Part shown: positions 45,163 through 58,030 of the stretch, piece after piece
Position numbering within the stretch: position 1 is the first letter of the stretch
Layout of the letters: every line of letters starts with the position of its first letter
DNA from: Isoetes taiwanensis
Lineage: Eukaryota; Streptophyta; Lycopodiopsida; Isoetales; Isoetaceae
DNA: 64,000 nucleotides
Direction: 5' to 3'
Assembly (NCBI GenBank): GCA_021234155.1
Contig: JAJEKV010000017.1
Location: 61,152-125,151 of the forward strand
Notes under the pieces: generated by a model
Databases searched by the model: none
Seen by the model: only the letters and a program-made list of their open reading frames with translations
What the model was told of the DNA's origin: nothing
Program-made: the position numbers and the translations under genes

Positions 45163-46310
45163 GATGTAGCACAACTACAAGCTCCTCCAGTAAATCCATC
45201 CTGAGCACCTCCTAGGAGCTCTCTCAAAGGAGGAATTCCATTGTTTTCTAATACTTTGATAGCAGAACTAAGTGTGGCCACTATCCAACAAAAATTCCTT
45301 ATTCCACACAATGCACCAGCGTCCACCAACTGCTTTGTGAAACATATCTCTCAATCCTCGCTAAAAGAATGCAGCCAGAACCTCATCATGGCTTCTGGAG
45401 TTTCTTTTGTACTAAGATCTCTTGAAAAACAGGCTAGGAATTTGTGCCATTAAAACTTATGGAAGTCTCTGCATGCATTATCAACGTATATATAACAATT
45501 GGCATCAAAAACTTGACCAGCATTTCTTTGCCAGCTTTAATAAAACCCATGTCATCGTTTCCCGTGCTTTTGCCTTGATCTTTGGCGCGTCCCATACCTA
45601 TGTTAAATCCTAAGATTACATTATCAAATTTCTGATTCTAAATTTGAAGAGTCTTAAGGATCCTCAAATTTGGAATCAAGATAAAGGGCAACCATATCAT
45701 GCAGAACATAGGTGTATCCATCCAAAAGACCCCATCTTGTTTGCACGTAATGATCTAAATTGCAATTATTACGACTGCAATGCAATGCAAAGCTATAGCA
45801 AATCAACACTTTTGCCCAAAACCCAGTACAGATTGTTATGCACAAATAAGCCAAAGCATGAACATGCTACTCTAAGTAGCTTTACAGATTAAAAATGCAA
45901 CATTACATACTTCAGAACATGGCTTTCGAGACTTTCAGTAGCCAATAAAATCTTCAGAAAGACCTCAAAGCGGCAAAAACTCATTGCCCTTTCCAGATGC
46001 TTTGTCACAAACTTATTTAACATGACATTGTGGAAGCAAAGAATCAACATTAGCAAAATGCCCATTTCAATAAATGAGAGCATCAGGTAAGGTTAAAAAT
46101 CGTTTCACCTTCTTCAAGATGTTGATTTTGTTGGTTCCGGTGTCGTTCTTCCAAACAAGCGATGGAACACTGCTCTTTTGTAGATGGGTCTTCACCGTCA
46201 GAAGTAGCAACAAAATTGCCAAAACATCTCAAGCCAAAACGTGGATCAGATTGACCCATGATAGGATCACAATGGAGCTTCTTAAAACAATAATTTCTAT
46301 TCAAAGAGCT
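45163..46310 (-). pseudogene. Exon-like fragments, one armadillo-repeat-like
   Basis: Minus-strand exon-like pieces occur in order: 46304-46083 (73 codons, includes DPRFGLRCFGNFVATSDGED), 46030-45910, 45790-45660, and about 45350-45163. The last reads QLVDAGALCGIRN, then IVATLSSAIKVLENNGIPPL and RELLGG, which has the helix-loop spacing and the xxIPPLxELL pattern of ARM repeats. A stop follows soon after. I cannot name the gene or prove the splice sites, and the pieces may not belong to one transcript. Armadillo proteins are protein-binding scaffolds; no specific function can be given. Confidence 0.35.
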
Positions 46311-49300
46311 CGATCCAACTATGGCGACTTGAGAGACAACATTATAATGTGAAATGGGTCAGATTATGATATAAATATGGAGGCGAGAAATAGAAGAAGC
46401 AACGCATAGAGAGCTCATGCTACAGCAAAAAATGGCTCCGGCAAAGTTGTCGGAGGGATATTTTGGCTCTTGAAGATCTCAAGAGGCTAAGGTACTGCCG
46501 CGGGCAAGGAAAACCGTAAATCTAAGGGATGAAAATAAGCTTAAAAAAACCAAGGGCCCAAAATTCGCGCACAGATTATCCCAAAACTCCTTTATTACTA
46601 CAAGAGACCATACTTTGGTCAGTAAACATTTCTTCCTACCGTATCACTTAATCCAAGAATTTTGACTGCCCTTTTGTCACGACAGCAACTAGTGAATGTG
46701 TTTTCCTAAACCATTGGGATTTTCAAGAAGGAAAAATTTCAACAAACAAAGCCACAACATGTTGGGCAGAATATTATTTAATGTGTCGAAGGAAAAATAT
46801 TTATGCCCCTCAAGCATACTGATCGTGGGCATAAAGAACATGTACAAAGGATTTTCAACATTAGTTCGAGGTAACCCTTTAGAAGTGTTTCCAAGAATGC
46901 CATAGTTCCTTCACGAGATTCTAAAATGGTGGTGTAGAGAAATTTCATATGGGGTGGATAGTTAGGGTGAATTCTCACGACAATGTGGAACACTACACAT
47001 CACCATTAAATACCAAAACACTTGCGCTAGTAACTAAAGAATGAACACATTACACCCATAATGCAGATTTTGTAGCAAATTAGTCTTGAAACAGTTGGTC
47101 GTGGTGGTGAATTAGATGAAAAATAAAATGTATAAGGGATGTAGTCCATTTCTAAAGTGAATATTCAATTAGTAAATGTGTGAGGAGGGATGGTCCAGAT
47201 TTAGTCCATTCACCTAGCTAAGACCATCTAAAATAGATTAATGAAAATTCTTCACGCCTCGATAAATGGCACGATTGCCGAGGTACTACTAATGTTGCCT
47301 TCTCTAATCTTGTCTCGACTGAATGTGTGTTTTACTTTGCTTAGATTTATTATTTGAAGATATTCTCGGGTTCATGGGAGTGAGGGAAAGAGGGTTAGGT
47401 TCACATTCCCAGGCAGTGGCTTCATGGACTGCTGGGCCAGCCGGGCGGGGGTTCCATCGGGTCCACACCCCATCGTGGTCCCTGGGTGGCCATGCCACCA
47501 CAACATGGAAATGGGGAGCTTCATTTTTTTCTCGGGTCTCGGGCGATGGCGGTGATGGTCTCCGCGATGGCAATGTGCGCCTGCGCTATGCGGCTCCTGC
47601 CACTCAGGCTCAGACTCCGGCCATGGCGCCGCAGATTTCCGTCACGAAGCCATTTTCTTGGTCAGGTTTCTTCATGAAGATTTATTTCATTGTATTTTTC
47701 TTCTGAGGAAAAGCCATTTTCATGATGGGTATGTTCTGAGGAAAAGCGAGCAGATAGTAGCAGATCTTTAAAGCCCAATGTATTTTTCTTCTTCTTTATG
47801 GTTTCAAACTATTTTGATGCTTTTTCTTCCTTGCATGCGGTGTCCTAGATGTTGTTTCGCACGCAGAGCGGGGATATGTCATGCAAAGATTCTAAAGTGC
47901 GTCTGGGTGGTTTTGTTCACGATTCTCTTCTTATTTTGTTTCCTCCGTGTCTTTTCTTGTATCCTCTACATTGTGTCCTACCATTTATGCTTGCTTTTGT
48001 TCTTTTCTATGTGCAAGTATATGCATTTACAGTCATAGAAATTGCATATAGTCTTTGATTTTGGTTCAAATTGAACATAGTTATCTCTGCAACCGCCTCC
48101 TCGTAGGATTCTTATAATGCTATGAATAGTTTTTCGCTTTACTATCTGCTTTAACGCCTATTTGGTTGCATGAAATCCTTGTCAAATTTTTCTCAAGAAA
48201 CAAGAGGACTATTGTTAGTCAGATTACAACCGATCAGAGGCCTCGTCAATTTTGTACGCCTAATTGGTTTCCCACTTTCCATTCCCGGGATTGTAGGATG
48301 TGCCAGATGGCAAGATGTGTTCATCTTCCGACCAAACTAATCTAATTTAATACCATGTTTTTTGCAATGCAAAAGGAGTGATGAAGAATTCTGATTTTCG
48401 ATTTCTAATTTATTCTTGATCTAGAGCTATTCCATTTGTTTAAATCATTCTCGAAGTTGGCCCTTATTGGCATTCTCAAAGTTGGCCCTTATTTGGCAGT
48501 AGATTTATTTTCAGTAGATTGCACTTGTAAACATGGATGGGAAAAAGCAAGGGAGGTGTTTAATCCATGCTTCTCTAAACGTTGATAAAATAAGAGGCAT
48601 GTTTGCTTGTGTTGTCTGTGATTGAACTAAGTGGTGGCTTCTAGAATTATTCTACAATTGGAAACATAGAGGTTTTATAAAGTGTTGTCATTTTATGCAA
48701 GTCAAAATAATGAGCCTTGTATCATTACCACGTTGACTTTAAAGCAACTTGGTTTTTGTTATGGAAACTTGTCTTACATTTGCATACCTAGATGTTTCAC
48801 TTTCATACTTGTTGCCACTTGTTTTCACTTGCGTACTTTCATTTGCATAGATAGATGTTTCACTTTCACTTCATACATACTTTAGCTTGCTTTTTATGTT
48901 TTTTTCTTTTTCAAGTATAATAGAGCTATGCTTTTTCAATCCTCTGGCTGGCTGATGATGGGATGCGATATTATGTCTTAGGGCTTATAATTTTTCAAAA
49001 CCTAGGGGAAGGAACATTCTTATATAAAATTGAAAACCTGAGCTTAAATCTCATAAACATGAAGCTTTAAGTATTACCATGTCTTTTTAGGCTTATAATT
49101 TTCAAACCTAGGGTGAAGCAACATTCTTATCTATATAAAAATTGAAACTGAGCTAAATCTCAGAGGCAAACATGAAGCTTTAAGCATAGCGTATCATGAA
49201 ACTTGCTTCAACGATAGCATAAGGCTGGATTTGGCTGCTGGAGCCTTTGAATTTATTGAAAGATCCCCAATATCTTATGTCTTATTGATAAGGGTTTTTT

Positions 49301-50460
49301 AAGCATTGTTTGTAGAAATTGGACCACCTGGAAAAAAGGAATACAGAAGCAAACTATCTACTCAAATCGACCTAGAAAGCCCATCTCTATTCTTCATTAG
49401 CAATTTCAGCCGTATGATTACCCAGCAACTCAGCTGTCGATTTCTGGCCATTCAGACCTGGTATGGAAGGTTCTTGCATTTCCATGCCAAGCTGGTGAAC
49501 AGTGCTTTTATAAATCTATCACCAAAAATCACACCATAAAATCTTCTGTAGTTTTTTATTGCATACAAAACCCGGCCTGGCATAAATATAGACACTGTAA
49601 TCCTGATCTGCAATGCCCTGAAATAATATATGCCTGAATCAAAAGTTCCACATCAGTAATGCATGAAAGCAGTTAGGAAATTTAAAACAGCATCTCAACA
49701 TGTCAATAGTTTTCTAAACAGCAGTACTACTTTAGAACAAATCTGAAAGCCTGTCTCCTTTTCTGCCTGAAAAGAATCTAGTTCCATGAGGCCAAGGAAA
49801 AATACCTAGGTATGCTCCTACCTAGTAGTCTCTGTCAATTACGGACCAATAAACTCAGTGTAACTGGAAATAATCGAGAGGGCAAGTAGCTAACACCCCT
49901 GAAGCTGCAAAAAGGGTCGCCAAGATGCAAGAAACCAGTAAGATGACAGATTCTAAAACCAGCTTTCCAATTATTGAATGGGTCCAAGGAGGAGAAATAG
50001 TGGGCTTGCATTATTCGAGAATTCGACCTCACAAATCATAGTCTGGTCAGATTAACGATTTATAGATTGAGGACGGGTTCGACCGGAGTCATTGTCTCAA
50101 ATGATAGTATGAATCCATGGCCGGCAATATCTTGGAACCCCAGAAAACCAAATGAAAAAATGTAGATTAATTCAACTAAAGAGACGAACTTGTGTTCGAA
50201 TTAGACATAGCAGATAGCAGGACTGAAGCAGATAGCAGGACTGAAACACAAAGTGGTCGGAACAATATTGAAACACAAATACTCACTGAATTTATCCTTG
50301 GAAAAGGAAAATTCGATTTTGTTGATTCTGCCCAGCCCCGAGGTGCATCCAGACCTATACATACGATTCTGAAAAAGTCATACCCTAAATCGTCACAAGC
50401 CTTTAAATCGTCGTCACAAGCCTTCCGGTGGCTCGGCACATGCTGCGCCAACAAAAGCTC
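46311..50460. other. Unidentified intergenic-like sequence with small duplications
   Basis: Frames are short. A plus-strand frame at 47323-47706 (127 codons) is Gly/Ala/Pro-rich in its middle, with GC content above its surroundings, but it shows no domain. Local duplications are frequent: GTTGGCCCTTATT repeats near 48455-48500, AGATGTTTCACTTTCA near 48793 and 48855, and an 18-bp unit GCAGATAGCAGGACTGAA twice near 50210-50245. No RNA genes or element ends recognised. Confidence 0.3.
48975..49190 (+). repeat. ~107-bp tandem duplication
   Basis: GGCTTATAATTTTTCAAAAC followed by ACATTCTTAT and CATGAAGCTTTAAG occurs twice in direct orientation, starting near 48981 and 49091, with small indels between copies. 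Confidence 0.8.
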
Positions 50461-51954
50461 CCAGCTGCCCAGTTACAGATAACGGTTAGTTCCCACCTAT
50501 AACGCGTTATCCGTGATTAAAATGTAACGAGAAATAACGTGCAGAGTTTCTGCCAGAAAAACAGACCCATTTTTCCCCCAAAAAATTCCTGCCCGCGTCT
50601 GTCTGGCCTGCAAACTGGTTATCGTCTTCTGAGCATCAATCCGGTCGTTTTGGTCAGAAGATCACCAGCCCAGGTGTGGAGAACCGGTTTGCCTATTTCT
50701 GGTTTCAGCGGTCTCTTGAAGCTAAATCGATCTTGTTTCTGGTTTTGGGTTCATCCAATCCATTCCGGTTGCACAGTCATTTGATTTGATGGTTCGGCCT
50801 TCCCTCTTTGCTTGATTACCTGGCATTCATCTGACGGATTTCCATATCCATCTGAGCGGCCACTGCTGCATGAGCCGCGTCAGCTTTGCCACAGGGAGTC
50901 CAACATTCTTCCAGATCGATTTCTTATAACTTGTTCCAGGGTGAGTTACCAGGTCTCAAATTCAGCTTGGTTTGATTTCTTTTTCTTCGTCGCGAGTTCT
51001 AGGTAGAGTGCTGGGGTTGGTGTAATCTGCTGCATACTTTATGGCCTTAACGCTGACTGATTTTAGAAGCTTTTCCGTAGTTCTGGAAGCCCGAACAAGG
51101 GCAGGCAGCAGATTAGAAAAATAATCCTCCATGGCCAAATTCATAAATTTCCTGGGTTTATATTGATGTTGATTCTTCACAATGAGCAGATTAATGTTTT
51201 GAATTTGTTATAGTAATGTTTACTGTTTCCTTGTACTCAATGTGGTAACATATAATCTCAAAATAGCATGTAACTTTTGATTGTTAATGTAAGAATTGGA
51301 AGTTTTTGCTGGAAGGAATGCTGCTCCTTTAAGTAAACATAAGCTATAGATGTGGGCCCATTGCAGAAAATATTCTATTAAAGACCTGACCAAAGGCATA
51401 ATACAGTATGGGCATTATTGTCAAGTTTTAGTAGGTTAGAGTAGGTGTTTGAGAATTCCGATCGCATATTTGAATTCGGGCCAGCCGCCGAAAGTTAGTA
51501 AAAACAAGTTTCAAATTGTTAAAATTGAATGTTTTTTTGTGGGAATAGATAACTCGCGTTATCACCTCCTCGGGTGATAACTCCTCGTTATATCGTTATT
51601 CCCTGCTAGCTAGCCAACTACTAACGCTAACCCCAACTATGCTGTAAATAACAAACTTCAATCCTGCTTTTACAATTCAATAATGCGCCTCCTCTTCTTC
51701 TTAGATGCAAGGAGAACCTCGAGGATTCTAGAACCCCAGAGCCCAGAGGTTTTTAGCATCTTCTTCACATCGTGCAAAGAAACTTCTAGAACAAACTACT
51801 TTCTCCTTTCGCAAAATGCAGAAGAGAACAAACTGCTTCCTTCTAAAAATTTTAAGACCTTACACGCGGTATATGTTTCCAACGGTCATTATTTAAAACA
51901 ATTAGCTATCTTAAACCGGCCTCTTATCCTCTTATATTACAATTATAGTATTAT
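50461..51954. other. Unidentified segment bounded by GATAACG/CGTTATC palindromes
   Basis: No recognised gene. Near the left edge (about 50475-50520) GATAACG and CGTTATC form an inverted pair, and a larger hairpin of similar motifs lies at 51541-51603. A frame at 51683-52087 is open only because it runs into the inverted tRNA-repeat fragment. Confidence 0.35.
51541..51603. repeat. 63-bp imperfect hairpin
   Basis: GGGAATA at the left end pairs with TATTCCC at the right end. Inside, GTTATCACC pairs with GGTGATAAC around the loop TCCTCG, with GATAAC/GTTAT pairing between. It could be a fold-back end of a DNA element. Confidence 0.7.
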
Positions 51955-52088
51955 TGAGCAGATTATTGTTTATTGTGAGTGGAAGTCAAGTAAAAAATAT
52001 TCATTTATTACCAAAAGAAATTGGATTTATCCAATCTTTAAGTATAGTTTCAGAATTTACGATATTAAGTCTCACACACTGCAATAAA
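51955..52088 (-). repeat. Inverted tRNA-unit fragment, left part
   Basis: Matches, in reverse complement, the spacer between tRNA-Gly and tRNA-Arg of the tandem unit: GATTATTGTTTATTGTG, then AAAGAAATTGGATTTATCC and CAATCTTTAAGTATA. It stops at GCAATAAACT, exactly where the fragment at 59578 takes up, so the two were once contiguous. Confidence 0.85.
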
Positions 52089-55000
52089 CTCATGGCAAAA
52101 TCTAGACTGGTAGCGTAATCATCATCTCGGACGGCCATAAGTGCTTAAAATCTGTAATAAACACGACGCAGATTGAAGTATTTATTGCGCTACTCCGTCA
52201 AATGACGTTGAGAGAATCATGAACATGTTTGCGCCTAAACATGACAACAAATTAAGCCCTACATATTCTCGATGGCGTATCTCTTGAATTCAAGCAAAAT
52301 GGAGGGACTAATTGTTTCCAGAATTGCCCCGAACCGACCAACAATTTGCTCCTCACCAATTCAATAATACAATATAAATCCGTGATGAAGTTCAATTCCT
52401 CCCAGCTCAATTTACGTGAGCCATTGATGCAGCAAGGAAGAGAGATCGTGAGGCGAGATTGTATGCAAAAAGAAGAAATGAAGAAGAATTTTCTAAAGAT
52501 TCACGCCAAAGACTTAATAAGAAATTGAGACCCGAGTGATCAAGTATCAAGAGAATTCTCAGAAATTTATGAAGCATTCAACCAACCAGACAAATGTTGA
52601 TGACAATGACAAAGGGCCGCATCCCTGACGCCTCCTCTTGAGGGCAAGGACTTCCACCAACTGCTTCTATAAAGAAATCCGCAAGGTGTCAGCTATACTT
52701 TAAATGGTGAAGAATTTGAAGGAAATAATGCAAGAACATAAGTTTGAGAGGAATTACAGGATACAAGCTGCGGGAAGTCCACCCGAGCACGGCAAAGCAG
52801 TAGTACAAATGAGCTAAGCCATTGAATCAAGCAGGCTAATGTCAAGATCCCCGAAAAACAATTTCAAATGCTTTTCAAAGAAGGGTGTTACAATAAAGGG
52901 GAAGGACCTTTTGGTCAATGTTCAGAGGAGGAAGAATAGAAAAGAGATCACAATAGAGAAGTCAAGTAACAAGTTCGGGATGTAAAATGTATGCGAGTTT
53001 TCCATACAAGAAAGACGTGAGGGTAAGTATATCGTAGATGTGAATAAAAGATGGAAAACATCCAATTCACTCTTTCTAAGTCGCCCAAGTAAGTATTCAA
53101 TTCTATATTGTAGGGTTCATTATATGAAAATTTATTTGGCATTCACACGATTGTGGCATCAATTCCCCACTGTGTGAGAGGAGAACCTTGCTATCAAAAT
53201 TGCATTGACTTTGAGAGGTTGAAACCTAGTTTTGTAAGCAGGATGTGCGTGAGAGGCATACATGCCGCTGCATTTACCACTTGGAAATTTGAATACATCA
53301 TGCAAGGATTGAACAGTCGAGAAATCTGGGTGGAGTTCATGACAATTAACTAATTAGGAGATTTGCGTAGGCTCTGGCCTGAATGTGCAGCCAAGGAGCA
53401 TAAGCAACTTAGGCGGGGCCAAAGTGATTTATGGAGACAAGTGGTCTCATAAAAGAAAGGTGATGATGAGAGTGGTTTGATCGTAATCGCTTGATGTTGG
53501 CAAAAGGGTTGGATAGAATTAGAAAATGTCCACGGTGAAATGGATGGCAAACGTTCGTGATTAGTTAATTGGAAGACATTTGAAAAGCAACCTGTGGGAC
53601 CAGAGAATTCAGGATCCAAGAAAGTTTTGAGGTACAAACCCGCCTGAGATTAGTGGCCGTATGACGTAAGTCCCAAAGAATTTCAAGAGGGTGAAGAAGG
53701 TAATACGATTTTGTTCCATGCCATAATTATACAGCACATTGGCAGCTAACTTTAAACAAAGGTGTGTCAATACTCAAGATACACTGTATCTCGCGTATTG
53801 ACTTTGCGTAAAATACAAGATCAAGATCCGAATGAGCCCCAAATAATGCAGACCGGCATACGTACCAAGTTTCTATACTTGTTCACATAACATATAGGCA
53901 TGACAAAGTGCCGGAGCATTCGCCCCGTGCGTGCATGTAAGAAGATCGCCCAAAGAAGAGAAAAGAACAAGGTTGGAGCAGACAAAGAAAATAGACTCAA
54001 CAACTAGAAGATCATAAAGAGACTACTTTTACATTTCTCGATGATAAAGTGCATGACTCATTATTTGTGGAACACCGCCTACAAAAGCATGTTGCATGGC
54101 TTAAGGAATGTGAAATAGAGTATGAGAAGCATTGGTTTTGGAGTGATGGCCGCCCATCACACCAAGTCGAAAACCTTTTTTCAGCAGTATCGCACAATCA
54201 ATGACAAGGAAATAGTGTGGAACTACTTTGCCACCGGCCATGGTAAAGGTGAACATGATGGTGCAGTGTCATATCAAAAGGTCGCGTAAGTAAGGAACAA
54301 CTCAAACCTAATGGTGTGCAATCGAGGCATGCTAAAGATATTGTAAAATTTCGTACATATTTCAGTTAGCTCACGATGAAATGTATGGAGATCAAAAGAT
54401 ATTTTTGGGAAATTGAACCCGCCGTTGTGGCAAACATGGAAGAATATGAAATTGAAAACACTAAAGGCACAAAGAAGATTCAATCGTGATCGTGACCTGC
54501 CAACAGGATTAGACCAAACAGCTTGCTCGCTCATAGATGCCTCGCCATGTTTCCGCCTCGCTTTGCATGGATCATAATCGGACCCCGCATCATCATTGCA
54601 GATTTGGAAAGTGGGAGGTAACCCGACTTAAACCAGAGTTGAGAAGAAAAAAAGGAGACTTTGTCACAATGAATGGACCGAGAATTTGGTAGAGTAGGTG
54701 ACAATTTTGCGTGAATGCCAGGGTAGACAAATCTCGTAGGGTGTGTGAATTTCTACATCCTCAAGTGCACAGTAACCCAAATGCACACTTGGATTCATAC
54801 AAAGTGCTTGGATGGGGCAAAATTTATGCATGAGGTTATCTTTAAGTGGATTGTATTATCAATTTGCAGCCCTTGGTATATGTTGCTCACATTAAACAAC
54901 CCGAAGCCTCCAAAGGTCAAACATGTGGTAAGATATCCTAAAATTGATATGGAAAAGTAGAAGGCAATACATGTACAGAATTTCACAGAGACCCATGAAA

Positions 55001-57059
55001 TTACAGGTTGTATCTCAATAACAATGTAATTGTTTGACACTTAACGAAATTGATGTTATCTTTCTGGGCGATTTTGTTCCAAGACACCTGGAAGCATATA
55101 AAGGTCATTTTTATATATATTAACAATAGTGAGGATGCACAAGGGTGGTGTGCATGGACACGATCAATTAAAGATTGAATTGTTGTTTACAAGAAACGTA
55201 GATTTGTGATACTGGAATGTCCAATTATTATTTTGGTACCATCACTATCCCAACATTCTGGCAAAATTATATTGTCAAGGCGCCTCGATGTGACATGTGT
55301 CAACTGAAAATAGTCAGGCCAAATATTGCAGCCCGGTTACGGGGCCTGTTCTGCCCGGCTGGTGGTGAGGCTTTATCGCACACCCACGCTACTGCTACTG
55401 TGACTTGGGCAAGAGGCTCACAAGCTCACGCCCGCCTACAAGCTTCCTCACTAATTCATCCACTGGCTTTGATTCTCTCAAGAGACTCCGGGCCAATCCT
55501 CCCAATCTCTCCCAATCCTCCCAAGATGAAGTAGCACATAACAGGGAGTTTGAGGTCACCTCAAAGCTGGCCATTAAGCGGCCAAGAGGCTCCCTCTACC
55601 TTCCCGCCGGTGCTTGGCCGCCTCCACTGGCCGCCTCCCACTGGCCGGGCCTCCTCTCCCGCCCCACTCCCCACGCCTCCCGCTTGAGGGAGCTTGATCA
55701 TTTTCTTCCCATCTTCGATTCCTATGAGGAATCAATGTAAAATGAGGAATCGAAATGAATTCATAGAATATGTCAACAACAGATGCGGTGGATGGATAGG
55801 GCGAAGAAGAAGAAGAGGAAGAGGAAGAGGAAGAGGAGGAAGAGGAAGAGGAAGAGGAAGAGGAAGAGAAGAAGAGAAGAGGAAGAGGAAGAGAAGACGA
55901 GGGTGCTTAATACTTGAGGAGCTCAGGCTTTCCCCAGTTGTACATGCAAATTTTCATTTGTTTTCCGTTGGCCGCTTTTGTTTAATCTTCGCTTGTTTAA
56001 TTTTTCGCTTGTTTCATTTGTTGCAGATGGAGAATGTGAATGCGTGAGCGTATGAAGCGATGGAAGACACCCTTGGAAGAAGGAGGCACAATTTCTGAAG
56101 AAGAGTTAATTTCTTGATGAAGAAGACAACCCCTTGAAATAAAGACACTTTTGAAGAATGGTTATTAACGCCTGTAATAAAATTTTAAAATTTTGTAAAA
56201 ATTTCGTACATTGGCCTAATGGCCTTTTTTGAATAAAAAATCTTGTTTACCATCAAACTTTGTTGTAACTTTGTTTCTTGTTTCATTGAGATCTCTTCTT
56301 CTTCATCTATGAAATGTTATTTTGTTCATCTATCAAATTCTAGTGAAGTTCGACTGTAAACCATTCACAGATCAGTTGAATGTAACAGTTGTTCTAAAGC
56401 TCTTTCATTAGTTTCCAAACACCAAGATTTTAATCACTAGCATGCTGAGTGCTAATCGAAACACACGAGACTTATGCAATAAAAAGAAATACTACCTTAA
56501 ATGCTTATATGGTATTTAACAATAAGTTAATTCCAGAATTATCCTTTCGCATGACAAGTATAGCACACATTAAGCAACCAGCAGGGTGTATCCGTCAAGA
56601 CAAGCAGATTCGCCAGTTAAGACTCAAACCATAGCACTTGCGGTGCAATTTTTTAAGATTTTGGGTGCTAAGACTTTAACAAGATTGAAGTATATATATA
56701 AAACAATATAGCAAAACTTATAGACAAGTCTCGATTGAACTATATAAAGAAGATAGCAAAAACATTCTTAATTAAGATAAAGATGGTACATGAAAAGGGA
56801 GGATTCCTTGGCTCTAAATAAATGACAAATGTACTATATCATGGAGAATGACAAGCTGCCATCACCATAAACCTCCAGTTCCTCCTTCACAAACCCGGGC
56901 AGTAATCAAGAATCAAGCTTCCGTAAAGCTCTTCAAGCATAGCTTCATAATCTTTCTATCTCGCTCAGAAGCCAAGGCTTGTATCTATGTGTATTCTTTC
57001 ACCAAGAATTTCATTTCTTCCTCGGGCCTTGGCCCCTAGTAGAGCTTCTATCTTTGGGG
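52089..57059. other. Unidentified sequence inserted in the inverted unit
   Basis: About 5 kb with short frames on both strands and no family I can name. From 52600 to 54550 the plus strand looks like a decayed coding region, with long stretches of ordinary composition broken by stops, perhaps an old transposase, but no motif is secure. From 55216 to 55740 the sequence is GC-richer. It holds a GAAGAG microsatellite at 55806. Confidence 0.3.
55806..55900 (+). repeat. (GAAGAG)n/(GAGGAA)n microsatellite
   Basis: About 95 bp of GAAGAG, GAGGAA and AGAGGA repeats, almost pure purine. It creates an Arg/Gly-rich frame that should not be taken for an RGG protein. Confidence 0.9.
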
Positions 57060-58030
57060 TGAGTACCGGTAGCACTCATCACACATCTGAATGATGTACC
57101 GTAATTTGTGGTTTGCTAAGGTAAGACTTGTACACAATGAATCATCAAGAAGGCAAAGTCTTACCTGAATCTCTTGGGTATGACTCATATATTTCCCAAG
57201 TGGTTTTGATCATGATCGATGTACCAGTTTGAGTTAGGTGGTGAAAATCGTCTCAGACACATTTTTCCCCGGCCCCATAACTAAATCGGTTCTCAAATTG
57301 ACATAAGATTTGCAAAGACATCTTCCACATTGGTAGTTGCATTGATGACCATATATCAAACACAACACTGTAATGAAAGTCTTCAAGAAGAACAATCGCC
57401 TTCGTCCGACGATTACTTTCTTTTCTCGCTGAAGGTATGTCATTAAGCCAATCCTCGCTCTGTTGTGATGTGTTCATTTGCACCAAAATGTTTTTACCAA
57501 CACACCATTTAAATCCAAGACAATGAGTTTATCTTTTACCGGCAACCGAATATTTAGTACTGCTAGAACATCCCAATACCTACACAACAGAATTACTATA
57601 CATGAATAAATAGATGAAGATGAAATGAAAAAATGGGTTGAATGTGGAAACCTTTCTCTCGTATCAACAATGCCAGATTCTCCTGACTCCAACAGAACAG
57701 AACTGGTAATCCCATGAATGCACAAAAGAAATCAATAATATTCAATGTTTTGACCAACACTAAGTTGTGGCTCTCACTGGTCAATGCCCATACCCCTCTC
57801 TGTGGTTATTAATGGCAAAGTAATCATTGCTAGCACTGCCACCACCGAAAAAGTTCTGAGGGCCCGATTCTCAGATTTTCTTCGCAACACACTGATATGT
57901 GTGGTGTCACGAATAGAGACCGCTTCCTCGCATCTTTGCATAGCTACTTGCTCCTCTTCTTGTAACCGAACAACTACTTAAGGTCCTCCAGCTCACCCTC
58001 TTGTTCTTCCAGCCTTTCCTTTCTAGAAAT
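57060..58030 (-). pseudogene. HAD/FCP1-like phosphatase gene fragment
   Basis: Minus-strand pieces in order: near 58030-57975 a charged, coiled-coil-like segment (ERLEEQEGELEDLK); near 57540-57480 the HAD motif I segment DKLIVLDLNGVLVKTFW; near 57400-57360 HYSVVFDIWSS, the motif II position; near 57160-57130 CLLDDSL, resembling the LLDDS motif near the C-terminus of plant FCP1-like proteins. These proteins are Mg-dependent aspartate phosphatases. Here motif I reads DLNGV where the catalytic DxDxT/V pattern would have a second Asp, as in some plant FCP1-like relatives with Asn. Frames shift between pieces and stops intervene, so this is a broken or multi-exon remnant. Confidence 0.55.

Noticed and set aside
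46680..46700. Another minus-strand Helitron end at ACTAGTGAATG
   Set aside because: No hairpin lies next to the CTAG and no matching 5' end exists nearby.
55695..56047. RGG-type RNA-binding protein frame
   Set aside because: The Arg/Gly run is translation of a GAAGAG microsatellite, and the rest of the frame has no supporting motif.
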